Shown here piece by piece: positions 17,813 through 28,597 of a stretch of 64,000 bases of DNA (its first letter is position 1; each line of letters starts with the position of its first letter). A program made the translations under genes and the position numbers. The stretch is from NCBI RefSeq assembly GCF_009758255.1, contig NZ_WSEN01000002.1, positions 248,606 to 312,605 on the forward strand. The letters run 5' to 3'. The notes beneath the pieces were generated by a model. The model searched no databases, had not been told where the DNA came from, and worked only from the letters and a program-made list of their open reading frames with translations. The DNA comes from Microbacterium sp. MAH-37 (GTDB lineage Bacteria; Actinomycetota; Actinomycetes; Actinomycetales; Microbacteriaceae).

Positions 17813-20353
17813 GTGACCACAGCCCTTTACCGCCGCTACCGGCCCGAGAACTTCGGGGAGATGATCGGTCAGTCCCAGGTGACCGACCCGCTCATGACCG
17901 CACTCCGCGGTGACAGGGTGGGTCACGCCTACCTGTTCTCCGGTCCGCGCGGATGCGGAAAGACCACGTCCGCCCGCATCCTGGCGCGCTGCCTGAACTG
18001 CGCCGAGGGTCCGACAGACACCCCGTGCGGCGTGTGCCCGAGCTGCGTCGAGCTGTCGCGCAACGGCGGCGGTTCGCTCGACGTCGTCGAGATCGACGCA
18101 GCCAGCCACAACGGCGTTGACGACGCCCGCGACCTGCGCGAGCGCGCGACCTTCGCGCCCAGCCGCGACCGGTACAAGATCTTCATCCTCGACGAGGCGC
18201 ACATGGTCACGCCGCAGGGCTTCAACGCCCTGCTGAAGCTGGTCGAAGAGCCCCCGGAGCACGTGAAGTTCATCTTCGCGACCACCGAGCCCGAGAAGGT
18301 GCTCGGCACCATCCGCTCGCGTACGCACCACTATCCGTTCCGGCTGGTGCCGCCGGCGGCCATGCTCGAGTACGTCGAGAAGCTCTGCGCCGAGGAGGGC
18401 GTGCAGGTCGAGGAGGGCGTGCTCGCGCTCGCCGTCCGCGCAGGCGGCGGATCGCCGCGTGACACGCTGTCGCTGCTCGATCAGCTGATCGCCGGCTCCG
18501 AGGACGGCAACGTCACCTACGCGCGGGCTGTTGCGCTGCTCGGCTACACCCACGCCGAGCTGCTCGACGAGATCGTCGACGCGCTCGCCGCCGGCGACGC
18601 CGCGGCGGCCTTCCCCGCAGTCGATCGCGTCGTGCAGACCGGCCAGGACCCGCGGCGCTTCGTCGACGACCTGCTCGAGCGGCTGCGCGACCTCATCGTG
18701 ATCGCCGCCGTCGGCGACGGCGCCTCCGCCGTGCTGCGCGGAATTCCGGCTGACGAACTGCAGCGGATGCAGGCACAGGCCGTCGCGTTCGGATCGGTGC
18801 GGCTGTCCCGCACTGCGGATGTCGTCAGCCAGGCGCTCGACGACATGACCGGCGCCACTTCACCGCGCCTCCACCTCGAGCTCATGGTGGCGCGCGTGCT
18901 CGCGAGCGCGGGCGAGGGGGCGGCTGTCGCGCCCGCACCGGTCGCTTCTGCTCCGGCGGCTTCCACCCCCGTTGCTTCCGCTCCGGTCGCCCCGCGAGCG
19001 ACGAAGGAGCGGGACGAAACGCCTTCAGCTGACGCTGAGGCCGCGTCGCCGATTCCCGCACCCGAGACATCGGCTCCCGATGTCTCGTCTGCACCTCGTA
19101 CCTCGGCTCCGCTCGACGACCCGCAGAAGGATGCCCCGGCTCCGGTCGCCCCGGCTCCGGTCGCCCCGCCGGAGCCGAAGGCGGTGGTTGAGCGGAGCGA
19201 CGAAGGAGCGAAGACGGAACGCAGAGACGAAACGCCTTCAGCGCCCGCGGTCTCCGGCCCCGTCACCTTCGAGCGCATCACGGCCGAATGGCCCGCGGTC
19301 CTCGACAAGCTTGCGGCGATCAACCGCAATGCCTGGCTTCTCGTCACCGGTGTGCAGCCTCTCGCTTACGCCGATGAGGTGCTCACGCTCGGTTTCGCGG
19401 CCCCGTCCGATGTCACGAGGTTCAAGGGACCGACCCCGGGCCCCGGGCCCTCCGACCACCTGCGCACCGCGATCGAGCAGCAGCTCGGCGTGCGCGTGAA
19501 GTACCGCCCGGCCCCGCTGCCGGCCGGCAACGCCCCTGGCGGGGGAGCGCGCTCTCCGCAGGACGGACCGGAGCAGGGCGGAGCATCCGCTCCCGCTGAG
19601 CCCGCGCCCGCCGACCCTGCGCCGGCGCGCGCCGAGCACCAGGGTGACACCGCGCCCGCCTCCGGCTGGGCGACACCCGGCGTGCCGCAGGCCGACGCCC
19701 CGGAGCCTGCTCCCGCCGCGGCAGCGGTGCAGCAGACCGCGCCCGCCACAGCGCAGCAGACGGGTCCCGCGGTCGCGTCGCGGCAGCAGCCGGCACCCGC
19801 CGCGCGCCCGGCGCAGTCCCGCCCGTCGGCATCCGCAGCCGCTCCAGTGACGGAATGGGCGGTCGCGCCCATCCCCGCCTCGCATGAGGAGCCGGTGCAG
19901 CCGCAGTTCGCCGTCGACGAGGAGCCCGCAGAAGTCGAGTCCGCGGCATCCGCACCGATGCCGCCGGTGGACGGCGCGATCGACCGCGACGAGCCGCCGC
20001 TGCCCGGCGACGACGAGGCTCCCGACATCGACGAGCCGCCGTACGACCCGCACTACGACGCCGCGCCGCCCGACGCCGGCGACAGGATGCCGGTCGCGCA
20101 GGCTCAGGCGCACCAGACTCCGCCTCGCCAGGCGCCGGTGCAGCACACCCCGGTGCAGCAGGGCCCGGCACGCCAGGCGCCGCAGGCGTCCGCCCCGCAG
20201 CGCTCTGCTCCGCTGACCGCCGCGCCGGTCGTCACCAGCCGATCCTCCGCCCCGGACGGCGTGGAGCGCCGCGGCGAGGCCGTGATCCGCCAGGTGCTCG
20301 GCGCGACGTTCATCCGCGAAGAGCCCTTCGAGCCCCAGACGAGGTTCAACTGA
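17813..20353 (+). CDS. dnaX: DNA polymerase III subunits gamma and tau
   Basis: 846 residues. AAA+ clamp-loader domain: [14 protein letters not shown], Walker [15 protein letters not shown], four-cysteine zinc site [41 protein letters not shown], and sensor [18 protein letters not shown]. The collar follows, up to about residue 365. Residues 370-480 and 590-800 are low-complexity Ala/Pro/Gln linkers. Between them residues about 483-560 form a conserved tau-type block ([23 protein letters not shown]). Two REP-derived segments, each coding RDETPSA, lie in the first linker. It loads the beta clamp during replication. It overlaps recR by one base (TGATG). Confidence 0.96.
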   Translation: MTTALYRRYRPENFGEMIGQSQVTDPLMTALRGDRVGHAYLFSGPRGCGKTTSARILARCLNCAEGPTDTPCGVCPSCVELSRNGGGSLDVVEIDAASHNGVDDARDLRERATFAPSRDRYKIFILDEAHMVTPQGFNALLKLVEEPPEHVKFIFATTEPEKVLGTIRSRTHHYPFRLVPPAAMLEYVEKLCAEEGVQVEEGVLALAVRAGGGSPRDTLSLLDQLIAGSEDGNVTYARAVALLGYTHAELLDEIVDALAAGDAAAAFPAVDRVVQTGQDPRRFVDDLLERLRDLIVIAAVGDGASAVLRGIPADELQRMQAQAVAFGSVRLSRTADVVSQALDDMTGATSPRLHLELMVARVLASAGEGAAVAPAPVASAPAASTPVASAPVAPRATKERDETPSADAEAASPIPAPETSAPDVSSAPRTSAPLDDPQKDAPAPVAPAPVAPPEPKAVVERSDEGAKTERRDETPSAPAVSGPVTFERITAEWPAVLDKLAAINRNAWLLVTGVQPLAYADEVLTLGFAAPSDVTRFKGPTPGPGPSDHLRTAIEQQLGVRVKYRPAPLPAGNAPGGGARSPQDGPEQGGASAPAEPAPADPAPARAEHQGDTAPASGWATPGVPQADAPEPAPAAAAVQQTAPATAQQTGPAVASRQQPAPAARPAQSRPSASAAAPVTEWAVAPIPASHEEPVQPQFAVDEEPAEVESAASAPMPPVDGAIDRDEPPLPGDDEAPDIDEPPYDPHYDAAPPDAGDRMPVAQAQAHQTPPRQAPVQHTPVQQGPARQAPQASAPQRSAPLTAAPVVTSRSSAPDGVERRGEAVIRQVLGATFIREEPFEPQTRFN
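18985..19029. repeat. REP unit B inside dnaX, copy 1
   Basis: 45 bp, the same length as the intergenic unit B at 16365-16409 and differing at about 6-8 positions. It is read in frame as [14 protein letters not shown] in the first Ala/Pro linker of DnaX. Confidence 0.75.
19186..19242. repeat. REP unit B inside dnaX, copy 2
   Basis: 57 bp, starting GGTTGAGCGGAGCGACGAAG and ending GACGAAACGCCTTCAGC. It is longer than copy 1 by an internal 12 bp (partly repeated GACGGAACGCAGA). Read in frame as [19 protein letters not shown]. Confidence 0.7.
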
Positions 20354-20946
20354 TGTACGACGGCATCGTCCAGGAGCTGATCGACGAGTTCGGCCGGCTG
20401 CCGGGCATCGGACCCAAGTCCGCTCAGCGCATCGCGTTCCACATCCTGCAGACTCCGTCGTTCGACGTCGCCCGCCTCGCCGAACTGCTCACCGAGGTGC
20501 GCGCCCGCGTGCGCTTCTGCGAGATCTGCGGCAACGTCTCCGAGCAGGACCGCTGCGCGATCTGCCGCGACCCGCGTCGCAACGCCGCGCTCATCTGCGT
20601 GGTCGAGGACGCCAAGGACGTCGCCGCGATCGAGCGCACCCGCGAGTTCCGCGGGCTGTACCACGTGCTCGGCGGGGCGATCAGCCCGATCGCCGGTGTC
20701 GGACCCGACGATCTGCGCATCGCCCAGCTGATGACCCGCCTCGCAGACGGCACCGTGCAGGAGGTCATCCTCGCGACCAACCCCAACCTCGAGGGTGAAG
20801 CCACGGCGAGCTACCTCAGCCGCCTGCTGACCACGATGGAGATCACGGTCTCGCGCCTGGCCTCCGGACTGCCGGTCGGCGGCGACCTCGAGTACGCCGA
20901 CGAGGTCACCCTGGGTCGCGCCTTCGAGGGCCGGCGCCGGCTGTGA
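20353..20946 (+). CDS. recR: recombination mediator RecR
   Basis: 197 residues, typical length. Helix-hairpin-helix [19 protein letters not shown], zinc finger [16 protein letters not shown], Toprim domain with [14 protein letters not shown] and [23 protein letters not shown], and the C-terminal [15 protein letters not shown]. It works with RecF/RecO to load RecA at gaps. Coupled to dnaX by a one-base overlap, a conserved pairing in bacteria. Confidence 0.97.
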   Translation: MYDGIVQELIDEFGRLPGIGPKSAQRIAFHILQTPSFDVARLAELLTEVRARVRFCEICGNVSEQDRCAICRDPRRNAALICVVEDAKDVAAIERTREFRGLYHVLGGAISPIAGVGPDDLRIAQLMTRLADGTVQEVILATNPNLEGEATASYLSRLLTTMEITVSRLASGLPVGGDLEYADEVTLGRAFEGRRRL

Positions 20947-21926
20947 GCCCGCACGGCGGGTTCACCCGCAAGGGCTGGATCCTCTTCGCGATCATGTCGA
21001 TCGTGTGGGGCATCACCTACCTCTTCATCAAAGAGGCGGTGGTGTCCTTCTCGCCCCCGGCTGTGGTCTCCGCACGCACGCTGCTCGGCGCGCTCGTGCT
21101 GCTGCCGTTCGCGATCCGCTCGGGCGCGCTGAAGTCCGCACTCAAGGTGTGGCCGTGGGTGCTCGCCTTCGGCGCGATCGAGATGGCAGGGCCCTTCCTG
21201 CTGCTCAGCCATGCCGAGACCCAGCTGCCCTCAGGGCTCACCGGACTGCTGGTCTCGACGGTTCCGTTGTTCGCAGTGATCATCGCCCTGATGCGCGGCG
21301 ACCGCTCCGTGCTCGCACCGACCCGCCTGGGCGGTCTGCTGGTGGGCTTCGCCGGTGTCGCGATCGTCGTCGCCGGCCCCGGCCTGTTCGCGCACGGCAC
21401 CGCGAGCTACATCGCGATCGGCGAGATCCTGCTCACCGCCGTGCTGTACGCGATCGCGCCGTTCATCATCGCGCACAAACTGGCCGATGTTCCCTCGATC
21501 GGCACCATCACGCTCGCCCTCACCGTGGTCGGTCTCGCCTACCTGCCGGCGGGGCTGCTCACACAGCACGATGTCCCGACCGTGCGCTCGACCGTATCGC
21601 TCGTACTGCTCGGCGTGATCTGCACCGCCCTCGCCTTCGTGTTCTTCTTCGCGCTGATCCGCGAGGTCGGCCCGGTGCGCGCGCCGCTGTTCACGTACAT
21701 CAATCCGGTGGTCGCGATCATCCTCGGCACCATCCTGGTCGGCGAACCGGTCACGCTCGGCCTGCTGATCGGGTTCCCGATCATCCTGGTCGGATGCTGG
21801 TTCGCCGCCACCGGCGGCAGGCTGAAGTCCGGAGAGGCCGATCTGACGACAGGACCGGTGACGACGGCCGAGACCGCCGAGGCGATCTGCGACGGCTCGG
21901 AGCCAGACCCGGACCCCACCCGCTGA
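20943..21926 (+). CDS. EamA family (DMT) transporter
   Basis: 327 residues from GTG 20943 (GTGA overlap with recR). Ten hydrophobic helices form two EamA repeats: the first has [34 protein letters not shown], and the second ends [25 protein letters not shown] polar tail of about 40 residues is cytoplasmic. DMT proteins usually export amino acids or metabolites; the substrate is unknown. The gene is co-translated with recR but unlikely to be functionally tied to it. Confidence 0.9.
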   Translation: MSPHGGFTRKGWILFAIMSIVWGITYLFIKEAVVSFSPPAVVSARTLLGALVLLPFAIRSGALKSALKVWPWVLAFGAIEMAGPFLLLSHAETQLPSGLTGLLVSTVPLFAVIIALMRGDRSVLAPTRLGGLLVGFAGVAIVVAGPGLFAHGTASYIAIGEILLTAVLYAIAPFIIAHKLADVPSIGTITLALTVVGLAYLPAGLLTQHDVPTVRSTVSLVLLGVICTALAFVFFFALIREVGPVRAPLFTYINPVVAIILGTILVGEPVTLGLLIGFPIILVGCWFAATGGRLKSGEADLTTGPVTTAETAEAICDGSEPDPDPTR

Positions 21927-21939
21927 TCCACTCCCGGTT

Positions 21940-21995
21940 CCGGTCTCACTCGTTGCGGGTCTGGGACTGCTTGCACCCGCATCCAGTGAGACCGG
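21940..21995. terminator. long two-tier palindrome between convergent genes
   Basis: Outer arms CCGGTCTCACT/AGTGAGACCGG (11 bp, perfect), inner arms TGCGGGT/ACCCGCA (7 bp) and a 14-nt loop. It lies between the EamA and DUF2871 stops and could end transcription from both sides. There is no T tract on either strand. Confidence 0.55.
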
Positions 21996-22009
21996 AGCGG
22001 TGAGACGGA

Positions 22010-22462
22010 TCAGTTCCGACGGATCGCCTTCCACAGCATCAGGAGCAGCAGCACGAACCCGGCGCCGATCAGGATGTGGCCCAGCCCGGCGATGCCGGAG
22101 ATCGCCGCCGAAGCCTTCGTGCCCAGCACCTGCAGCGTGCCGTGCCAGACCATCATCGCCGTGGTCAGCACGACTCCCGCGTTGTAGATCCAGAAGAACC
22201 AGCCGAACAGCCTGCTAGTCGACAGCCGGAACGACTTCTCCAGCGCCAGCACGATGAGCGGCACGATCATTCCCAGCACCAGCAGGTGCGTGTGCGTGAC
22301 GGCGAGCTGACCAGGGAACCCCTCGGGGAAGCCGTTCCCCTTCGTGAACTCCCGGTAGAACAGTCCCGCGCCCAGGCCGAGCACGGTGTACACGGCCGTG
22401 GCGGAGAAGAGCTTCGTCAGCGCTGAGCGCTGGGTGCGGACATCGACGGATGCTTCGGTCAT
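22010..22462 (-). CDS. DUF2871 membrane protein
   Basis: 150 residues from ATG 22462. Four hydrophobic helices with the family pattern GAGLFYREFTKGNGF, LAVTHTHLLVLGMIVPLIVLALEK, FFWIYNAGVVLTTAMM and ISGIAGLGHILIGAG. Conserved His residues within the second and fourth helices recall haem- or copper-binding membrane proteins, but DUF2871 has no assigned function that I know. Transcribed alone, divergent from the two-component genes. Confidence 0.85.
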   Translation of the reverse strand: MTEASVDVRTQRSALTKLFSATAVYTVLGLGAGLFYREFTKGNGFPEGFPGQLAVTHTHLLVLGMIVPLIVLALEKSFRLSTSRLFGWFFWIYNAGVVLTTAMMVWHGTLQVLGTKASAAISGIAGLGHILIGAGFVLLLLMLWKAIRRN

Positions 22463-22556
22463 GGCACCAGTCTCTTCCACGAGCTGCGCGAGCGCATCCA
22501 TCGAAGGATCGACAATCCGCCATGCGCGGCGCGGCCGTTCGCGCGAGAATCGGAGG

Positions 22557-23864
22557 ATGTCCGCCGCAGCATCCGTCTCGAGCCGCCATCGGATGCTGCG
22601 CACCGCACGCGTCGCGCTCCATCTGATCGCCGTGCTGCTCGTCGTGGTCACCACGATCCGAGCCATCGTCGCCGGCCTGGCTCCGCTGCCTGCGATCCTC
22701 GCCGCTGTCGCCTTCCTCGGCTGGTACGGCGCCGGCGCCCTGCTGATCCAGGGCCCGGGCGCGCGTTGGTGGCTGGGCGGGCTCACCGTGCTCTGGGGTG
22801 GGATGCTGGTGCTCTCGCCCGAGTACGTGTGGCTGGCATTCCCGCTGCTGCTGCTCGCCGGGCACCTGATCCGCGGGCGCGCGGCGTGGATCTACGCGAT
22901 GATCGTGATGCTCGGGGCCGTAGCCGCTCCGGTGCTGCATCACACCCAGCTGACCTTCGCCCACATCGCCGGCCCCGTGCTCGGCGGGGGCTTCGCGCTG
23001 GCCATCTCGCTCGGCTACGACACGCTGCTGCGCGACGCCGGAGAGCGCGAGCGCCTCATCGCCTCGCTGCTGCAGGCGCAGCACGAGACCGCCGCCCTGC
23101 AGGACGAGCTCGCCCGCACACAGCACGAGGCGGGCGCCGCCAAGGAACGCACCCGCCTGGCCCGCGACCTGCACGACACGATCGCGCAGGAGCTCAGTTC
23201 CGTCTCGCTGCTCGCGCGCAGCGGCGACGTGGAGCGGATGCCGCAGATCGATGCCCTCGCGCAGCAGTCGCTGATCGAACTGCGCCGCATCGTCGCCTCG
23301 CTCGCGCCCGCCGAACTGGAGGACTCCGCCCTCGCCGGGGCTCTGGGCAGGATGCTCGACACGCTGCGCACGGATGCCGGGATCGAGACCGCGCTGGAGG
23401 TGTCCGAGCCGATGCCCGCGCTGCCGACCGGCGTCGAGGTCGCCTTCCTCCGCGTGGCGCAGTCCGCGCTCGCCAACGTGCGGCAGCACTCGGGCGCCAT
23501 GCGGGTCGACGTGCGCCTGGGCGTCGCGGACGGGGTCGCCCGACTCGAGGTCGCCGACGACGGGCACGGCTTCGACCAGGCATCCGCCGGCCGCCCCGGG
23601 TCGTCCTACGGCCTGATCGCGATGCGCTCCCGGCTCGAAGAGCTCGGCGGGTCCCTCTCGGTCAGCAGCGCCGCCGGCGACGGCACTCTGCTGACAGCGA
23701 CCGTACCGCTCGTCTTCGACGGTGCGGTCAGCACCGTCGAAGAGTCCGCCCGCGGAGCAGCGGAGCCGACCGTGCTGCAGCGGGACGCGCCCGCCGGCGC
23801 GTCCCGCGCGGCGGCCGAATCGACCGCGCCAGTCCCGCGACACTCAGGGGAGGTCCAGCGATGA
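22557..23864 (+). CDS. sensor histidine kinase, NarL-partner type
   Basis: 435 residues. ATG 22557 has CGGAGG directly before it and also a GAGAAT box 6 nt upstream. About five to six membrane helices (residues 15-150) lead to a coiled coil (AQHETAALQDELARTQHE) and the HisKA_3 box ERTRLARDLHDTIAQELSSVSLL with the phosphorylated His in DLHDT. The ATPase domain has VEVADDGHGFDQ-type (VADDGHGF) and GLIAMRSRLEELGGSL motifs. A tail of about 45 residues after the ATPase domain is unusual and is coded by palindromic DNA. It senses an unknown membrane signal and passes phosphate to the next gene product. Confidence 0.92.
   Translation: MSAAASVSSRHRMLRTARVALHLIAVLLVVVTTIRAIVAGLAPLPAILAAVAFLGWYGAGALLIQGPGARWWLGGLTVLWGGMLVLSPEYVWLAFPLLLLAGHLIRGRAAWIYAMIVMLGAVAAPVLHHTQLTFAHIAGPVLGGGFALAISLGYDTLLRDAGERERLIASLLQAQHETAALQDELARTQHEAGAAKERTRLARDLHDTIAQELSSVSLLARSGDVERMPQIDALAQQSLIELRRIVASLAPAELEDSALAGALGRMLDTLRTDAGIETALEVSEPMPALPTGVEVAFLRVAQSALANVRQHSGAMRVDVRLGVADGVARLEVADDGHGFDQASAGRPGSSYGLIAMRSRLEELGGSLSVSSAAGDGTLLTATVPLVFDGAVSTVEESARGAAEPTVLQRDAPAGASRAAAESTAPVPRHSGEVQR
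23714..23805. repeat. two palindromes in the 3' end of the kinase gene
   Basis: CTTCGACGGTGC/GCACCGTCGAAG (23714-23725 and 23731-23742, 5-nt loop) and GGGACGCG/CGCGTCCC (23782-23789 and 23798-23805). Both lie after the conserved kinase domain and encode its odd tail. Confidence 0.6.
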
Positions 23865-24475
23865 GCATCCGCATCCTCCTCGTCGACGACCATCCGATCG
23901 TGCGCGCGGGTCTCCGCGCGGTGATCGAGAGCCGTGGTTTCGAGGTGATCGGCGAGGCAGCCACGGGCGAGGACGCACTCGTCGCGGCATCCGAGCTGCG
24001 CCCCGACGTCGTGCTCTGCGACCTGCGCCTGGGGGACGGCATCGACGGCGTAGCCGTGACGGCGGCGCTGCGCGCGACGCCGTCGCCGCCCGCGGTCATC
24101 ATCCTCACCACCTTCGACCACGATGCGCAGATCGTCCGCGCCATCGAGGCCGGGGCCGCCGGCTACCTGCTCAAAGAGGTGGACACCGACACGATCGCGA
24201 GAGCGATCACCGATGCCGCATCCGGCGGCCTGGTGGGAGGGCTGGCCGACGACCGGCTGATCGGCGCGCTGCGGGCGCCTCGGGTGACGCTGACCGCGCG
24301 CGAGCGGGAGGTGCTCCAGCTCGTGGACGAGGGTGCGGCCAACCGCGAGATCGCGAACCGGCTGTTCATCAGCGAGGCCACGGTGAAGACGCACGTGGTG
24401 CATCTGCTCGAGAAGCTCGGCGTGCAGAGCCGTACGGCAGCCGCCGCCGAGGCCCGCCGCCGCGGGCTGATCTGA
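23861..24475 (+). CDS. NarL/FixJ-type response regulator
   Basis: 204 residues. ATG 23861 overlaps the kinase stop (ATGA). Receiver domain with acidic pair Asp9/Asp10, phosphoacceptor Asp54 in VVLCDLRLGDG, Thr in LTTFDHD and Lys in LLKEVD. The LuxR-type helix-turn-helix is LTAREREVLQLVDEGAANREIANRLFISEATVKTHVVHLLEKLGV. A cytoplasmic transcription factor; its targets are unknown, and none is suggested by the immediate neighbours. Confidence 0.94.
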   Translation: MSIRILLVDDHPIVRAGLRAVIESRGFEVIGEAATGEDALVAASELRPDVVLCDLRLGDGIDGVAVTAALRATPSPPAVIILTTFDHDAQIVRAIEAGAAGYLLKEVDTDTIARAITDAASGGLVGGLADDRLIGALRAPRVTLTAREREVLQLVDEGAANREIANRLFISEATVKTHVVHLLEKLGVQSRTAAAAEARRRGLI

Positions 24476-24506
24476 CACATACGTAATGAGGCATGAACTC
24501 GCTCCG

Positions 24507-24512
24507 TAGAAT
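24507..24512 (+). promoter_or_regulatory. -10 box upstream of ask
   Basis: TAGAAT 40 nt before GTG 24552. Unlike most boxes here it leaves a leader of about 33 nt carrying a ribosome site (AGGGAG). Confidence 0.5.
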
Positions 24513-24551
24513 GTGGATGGGCTGATCGCCCGGCAATCCCAGGGAGTGAAC

Positions 24552-25838
24552 GTGGCCCTCATCGTGCAGAAGTACGGCGGTTCGTCCGTCGCCGACGCCG
24601 ACAGCATCAAGCGCGTCGCCAAGCGCATCGTCGACACCCGTCGCGCCGGGCACGACGTCGTGGTCGCCGTCAGCGCCATGGGCGACACCACGGACGAGCT
24701 GCTCGACCTCGCCCACGAGGTCGCCCCCATCCCGGCTCCGCGTGAACTCGACATGCTGCTCTCCAGTGGAGAGCGCATCTCGATGGCGCTGCTCGCCATG
24801 ACGATCCACTCCATGGGCTTCGAGGCGCGGTCGTTCACCGGCAGCCAGGCCGGCATGATGACCGACTCGCACCACGGCAAGGCGCGCATCGTCGACGTCA
24901 CCCCGGTGCGGGTGCGCGAAGCGCTCGACGAGGGCGCGATCGTCATCGTCGCCGGCTTCCAGGGCATCAACCGCGACACCCTCGACATCACCACGCTCGG
25001 CCGCGGCGGGTCCGACACCACTGCCGTCGCGCTCGCCGCCGCGCTGAGCGCCGACGTCTGCGAGATCTACAGCGACGTGGACGGCATCTACACCGCCGAC
25101 CCGCGCGTGATCCCGAACGCCCGCAAGCTCGACCACGTCGCCAGCGAGGAGATGCTCGAGCTCGCCGCCAACGGCGCCAAGGTGCTGTACATCCGCGCCG
25201 TCGAATACGCGCGCCGGCACGGCGTCCTGATCCACGCCCGCTCGACCTTCTCGACGGCCGAGGGCACCTACGTTCTGGGCGAGGGCATGAAGAACCCCCG
25301 CGAATCCGAGGGAGCAGCCATGGAAGAACCCATCGTCGCCGGCGTCGCCACCGACCTCAGCCAGGCCAAGATCACCGTCTCCGGCGTTCCGGACGTGCCG
25401 GGCAAGGCGGCCGAGATCTTCACCGTCGTGGCCAAGTCCGGCGCGAACGTCGACATGATCGTGCAGAACGTGTCCGCGGCATCCACCGGCCGCACCGACA
25501 TCTCGTTCACCCTTCCCAAGGCCGATGCCGCATCCGCGCTGAAGGCGCTCGCCGCCGAGCGCGCCGGCATCGGCTTCGACTCGCTGCAGCACGACGACCA
25601 GATCGGCAAGCTGTCGGTCGTCGGCGCCGGCATGCGCACGCACTCGGGCGTCTCCGCGATCCTGTTCGAGGCGCTCTCGACGGCCGGCATCAACATCGAG
25701 ATGATCTCGACCTCCGAGATCCGCATCTCCGTCGTGCTGCGCGCCGACGAGCTCGCCGACGCCGCCCGCGCCGTGCACACCGCCTACGGCCTCGACAGCG
25801 AGATCGAGGCCGTCGTGCACGCCGGCACCGGGCGCTGA
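24552..25838 (+). CDS. lysC: aspartate kinase (alpha subunit, with internal beta start)
   Basis: 428 residues. GTG 24552 is 5 nt after AGGGAG and gives the standard [20 protein letters not shown]-terminus; an earlier GTG at 24513 would add 13 atypical residues. The kinase domain holds [11 protein letters not shown] and [19 protein letters not shown]. Two ACT domains (from about residue 260) bind lysine/threonine for feedback control. It phosphorylates aspartate, the first step to lysine, threonine, methionine and diaminopimelate. asd follows in the same direction 136 bp later with its own promoter-like box. Confidence 0.96.
   Translation: MALIVQKYGGSSVADADSIKRVAKRIVDTRRAGHDVVVAVSAMGDTTDELLDLAHEVAPIPAPRELDMLLSSGERISMALLAMTIHSMGFEARSFTGSQAGMMTDSHHGKARIVDVTPVRVREALDEGAIVIVAGFQGINRDTLDITTLGRGGSDTTAVALAAALSADVCEIYSDVDGIYTADPRVIPNARKLDHVASEEMLELAANGAKVLYIRAVEYARRHGVLIHARSTFSTAEGTYVLGEGMKNPRESEGAAMEEPIVAGVATDLSQAKITVSGVPDVPGKAAEIFTVVAKSGANVDMIVQNVSAASTGRTDISFTLPKADAASALKALAAERAGIGFDSLQHDDQIGKLSVVGAGMRTHSGVSAILFEALSTAGINIEMISTSEIRISVVLRADELADAARAVHTAYGLDSEIEAVVHAGTGR
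25308..25322 (+). promoter_or_regulatory. internal ribosome site for aspartate kinase beta subunit
   Basis: GAGGGA at 25308-25313, then 6 nt and in-frame ATG 25320. This would make a 172-residue beta subunit ([12 protein letters not shown]...) made only of the ACT region. The same arrangement, with a beta subunit of 172 residues, is known in Corynebacterium LysC. Confidence 0.65.
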
Positions 25839-25879
25839 CCGCCTGATGTCACACCGGCGCCGCGCCCTCCGGGGCACGG

Positions 25880-25885
25880 TAGACT
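25880..25885 (+). promoter_or_regulatory. -10 box upstream of asd
   Basis: TAGACT in the 136-bp lysC-asd gap. It would give a leader of about 80 nt. I see no known riboswitch in that leader. Confidence 0.45.
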
Positions 25886-25899
25886 CACCGCAACCCTGA

Positions 25900-27048
<1,149 letters not shown>

Positions 27049-27118
27049 CCCGTCCGTCGCGGCGAATATCGTCGTCGGGATGGACGCGGCGGCGAATCGC
27101 GGCCTTCGTCAGGCGAAC

Positions 27119-27124
27119 TAGACT
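27119..27124 (+). promoter_or_regulatory. -10 box of leaderless mqo
   Basis: TAGACT. A 6-nt spacing points to GTG 27131, not to the adjacent in-frame GTG 27128, where the spacing would be only 3 nt. Confidence 0.55.
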
Positions 27125-27130
27125 GGTGTG

Positions 27131-28588
27131 GTGACTGAATCCGTCGACGTCGTCCTGATCGGTGGTGGCATCATGAGTGCCACCCTGGGTACTCTGCTGC
27201 ACGAGCTGCAGCCGGACTGGAAGATCGTCGCGTTCGAACGCCTGAGCGACGTCGCCGAGGAGAGCTCCAACGCGTGGAACAACGCCGGCACCGGCCACTC
27301 CGCGCTCTGCGAGCTCAACTACACACCCCGCGGTGAGGACCGCCTGCTCGACTCGAGCAAGGCCATCAACATCAACGAGCAGTTCCAGCTCAGCCGTGAG
27401 CTCTGGTCGTCGTGGGTCAAGCGCGGCATCCTCGACGGGCCGAAGACGTTCATCAACTCGACCCCGCACATGACGTTCGTGCGCGGTGAAGACGACGTGC
27501 AGTACCTGCGCGAGCGCTACGCCCTGCTCAAGGACGAGCCGCTGTTCGCCGGCATGGAGTACAGCGAGGACTCCCGGGTCATCAACCAGTGGGCTCCGCT
27601 GCTCATGCAGAAGCGTCGCAAGGGCGAGCCGTTCGCGGCGACCCGCAGCGTGGCAGGCACCGACGTCGACTTCGGTGCGCTCACCCGGCAGCTCTTCGAT
27701 CACCTCCGCGAGAGCGGCGTCGACGTGCGCACCAACACCGAGGTGCGCAAGCTCAAGCGCGACAAGGACGGCAGCTGGAACATCAAGTACCGTCGCACGA
27801 TCGGGCGGGCACCCGGCGACATCAAGGCGCGCTTCGTGTTCGTCGGCGCCGGCGGCTGGGCCCTCAAGCTGCTGCAGGGCTCGGGCATCCCCGAGATCCG
27901 CGGTTACGGATGCTTCCCGATCGGCGGTCAGTGGCTGAAGACCTCCGACCCGAAGATCGTCGCCCAGCACAAGGCGAAGGTCTACTCGCAGGCGCCGGTC
28001 GGCGCTCCGCCGATGTCGGTCCCGCACCTGGACACCCGCGTCGTCGACGGTGAGAGCAGCCTGCTGTTCGGCCCGTTCGCGACGTTCAGCCCGAAGTTCC
28101 TCAAGAACGGCGGGATGCTCGACATCGTCACCCAGGTGCGACCGCACAATCTGGGCAGCATGCTCAAGGTCGCGTTCACGAACTTCGACCTCATCACGTA
28201 CCTCGTCAGCGAGCTGCTGAAGACCCCCAAGAAGAAGGTGGCGACGCTGCGGCAGTTCATGCCGACCGCGGCAGACGGCGACTGGGAGCTGCTGCAGGCC
28301 GGCCAGCGCGCGCAGGTCATGCGCGACGGCAAGCTGCAGTTCGGCACCGAGATCGTCGCTGCCGAGGACGGCTCGATCGCCGGACTCCTCGGTGCTTCGC
28401 CGGGCGCCTCGACGGCGCCTCCGATCATGCTGCAGCTGCTCAAGCGGTGCTTCCCCGAGCAGTACGCGGGATGGGAGCCGCAGCTGCGCGAGCTCGTCCC
28501 GACTCTGGGCGCGAAGCTGAACGACGATCGTGAGACCGCCGACATGGCGATGAGCGCGACCGCGACGGCACTCGACCTGACGGCCTGA
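27131..28588 (+). CDS. mqo: malate:quinone oxidoreductase
   Basis: 485 residues, normal for Mqo. FAD-binding N-terminus ESVDVVLIGGGIMSATLGTLL, the family stretch NAWNNAGTGHSALCELNYTP, FVGAGGWALKLLQGSGIPE in the middle and LLGASPGASTAPPIMLQLL near the end. It is a peripheral membrane enzyme that oxidises malate and feeds electrons to menaquinone, replacing or supplementing malate dehydrogenase in the TCA cycle. The start is set by the -10 spacing. Confidence 0.97.
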   Translation: MTESVDVVLIGGGIMSATLGTLLHELQPDWKIVAFERLSDVAEESSNAWNNAGTGHSALCELNYTPRGEDRLLDSSKAININEQFQLSRELWSSWVKRGILDGPKTFINSTPHMTFVRGEDDVQYLRERYALLKDEPLFAGMEYSEDSRVINQWAPLLMQKRRKGEPFAATRSVAGTDVDFGALTRQLFDHLRESGVDVRTNTEVRKLKRDKDGSWNIKYRRTIGRAPGDIKARFVFVGAGGWALKLLQGSGIPEIRGYGCFPIGGQWLKTSDPKIVAQHKAKVYSQAPVGAPPMSVPHLDTRVVDGESSLLFGPFATFSPKFLKNGGMLDIVTQVRPHNLGSMLKVAFTNFDLITYLVSELLKTPKKKVATLRQFMPTAADGDWELLQAGQRAQVMRDGKLQFGTEIVAAEDGSIAGLLGASPGASTAPPIMLQLLKRCFPEQYAGWEPQLRELVPTLGAKLNDDRETADMAMSATATALDLTA

Positions 28589-28597
28589 CTCACGACC

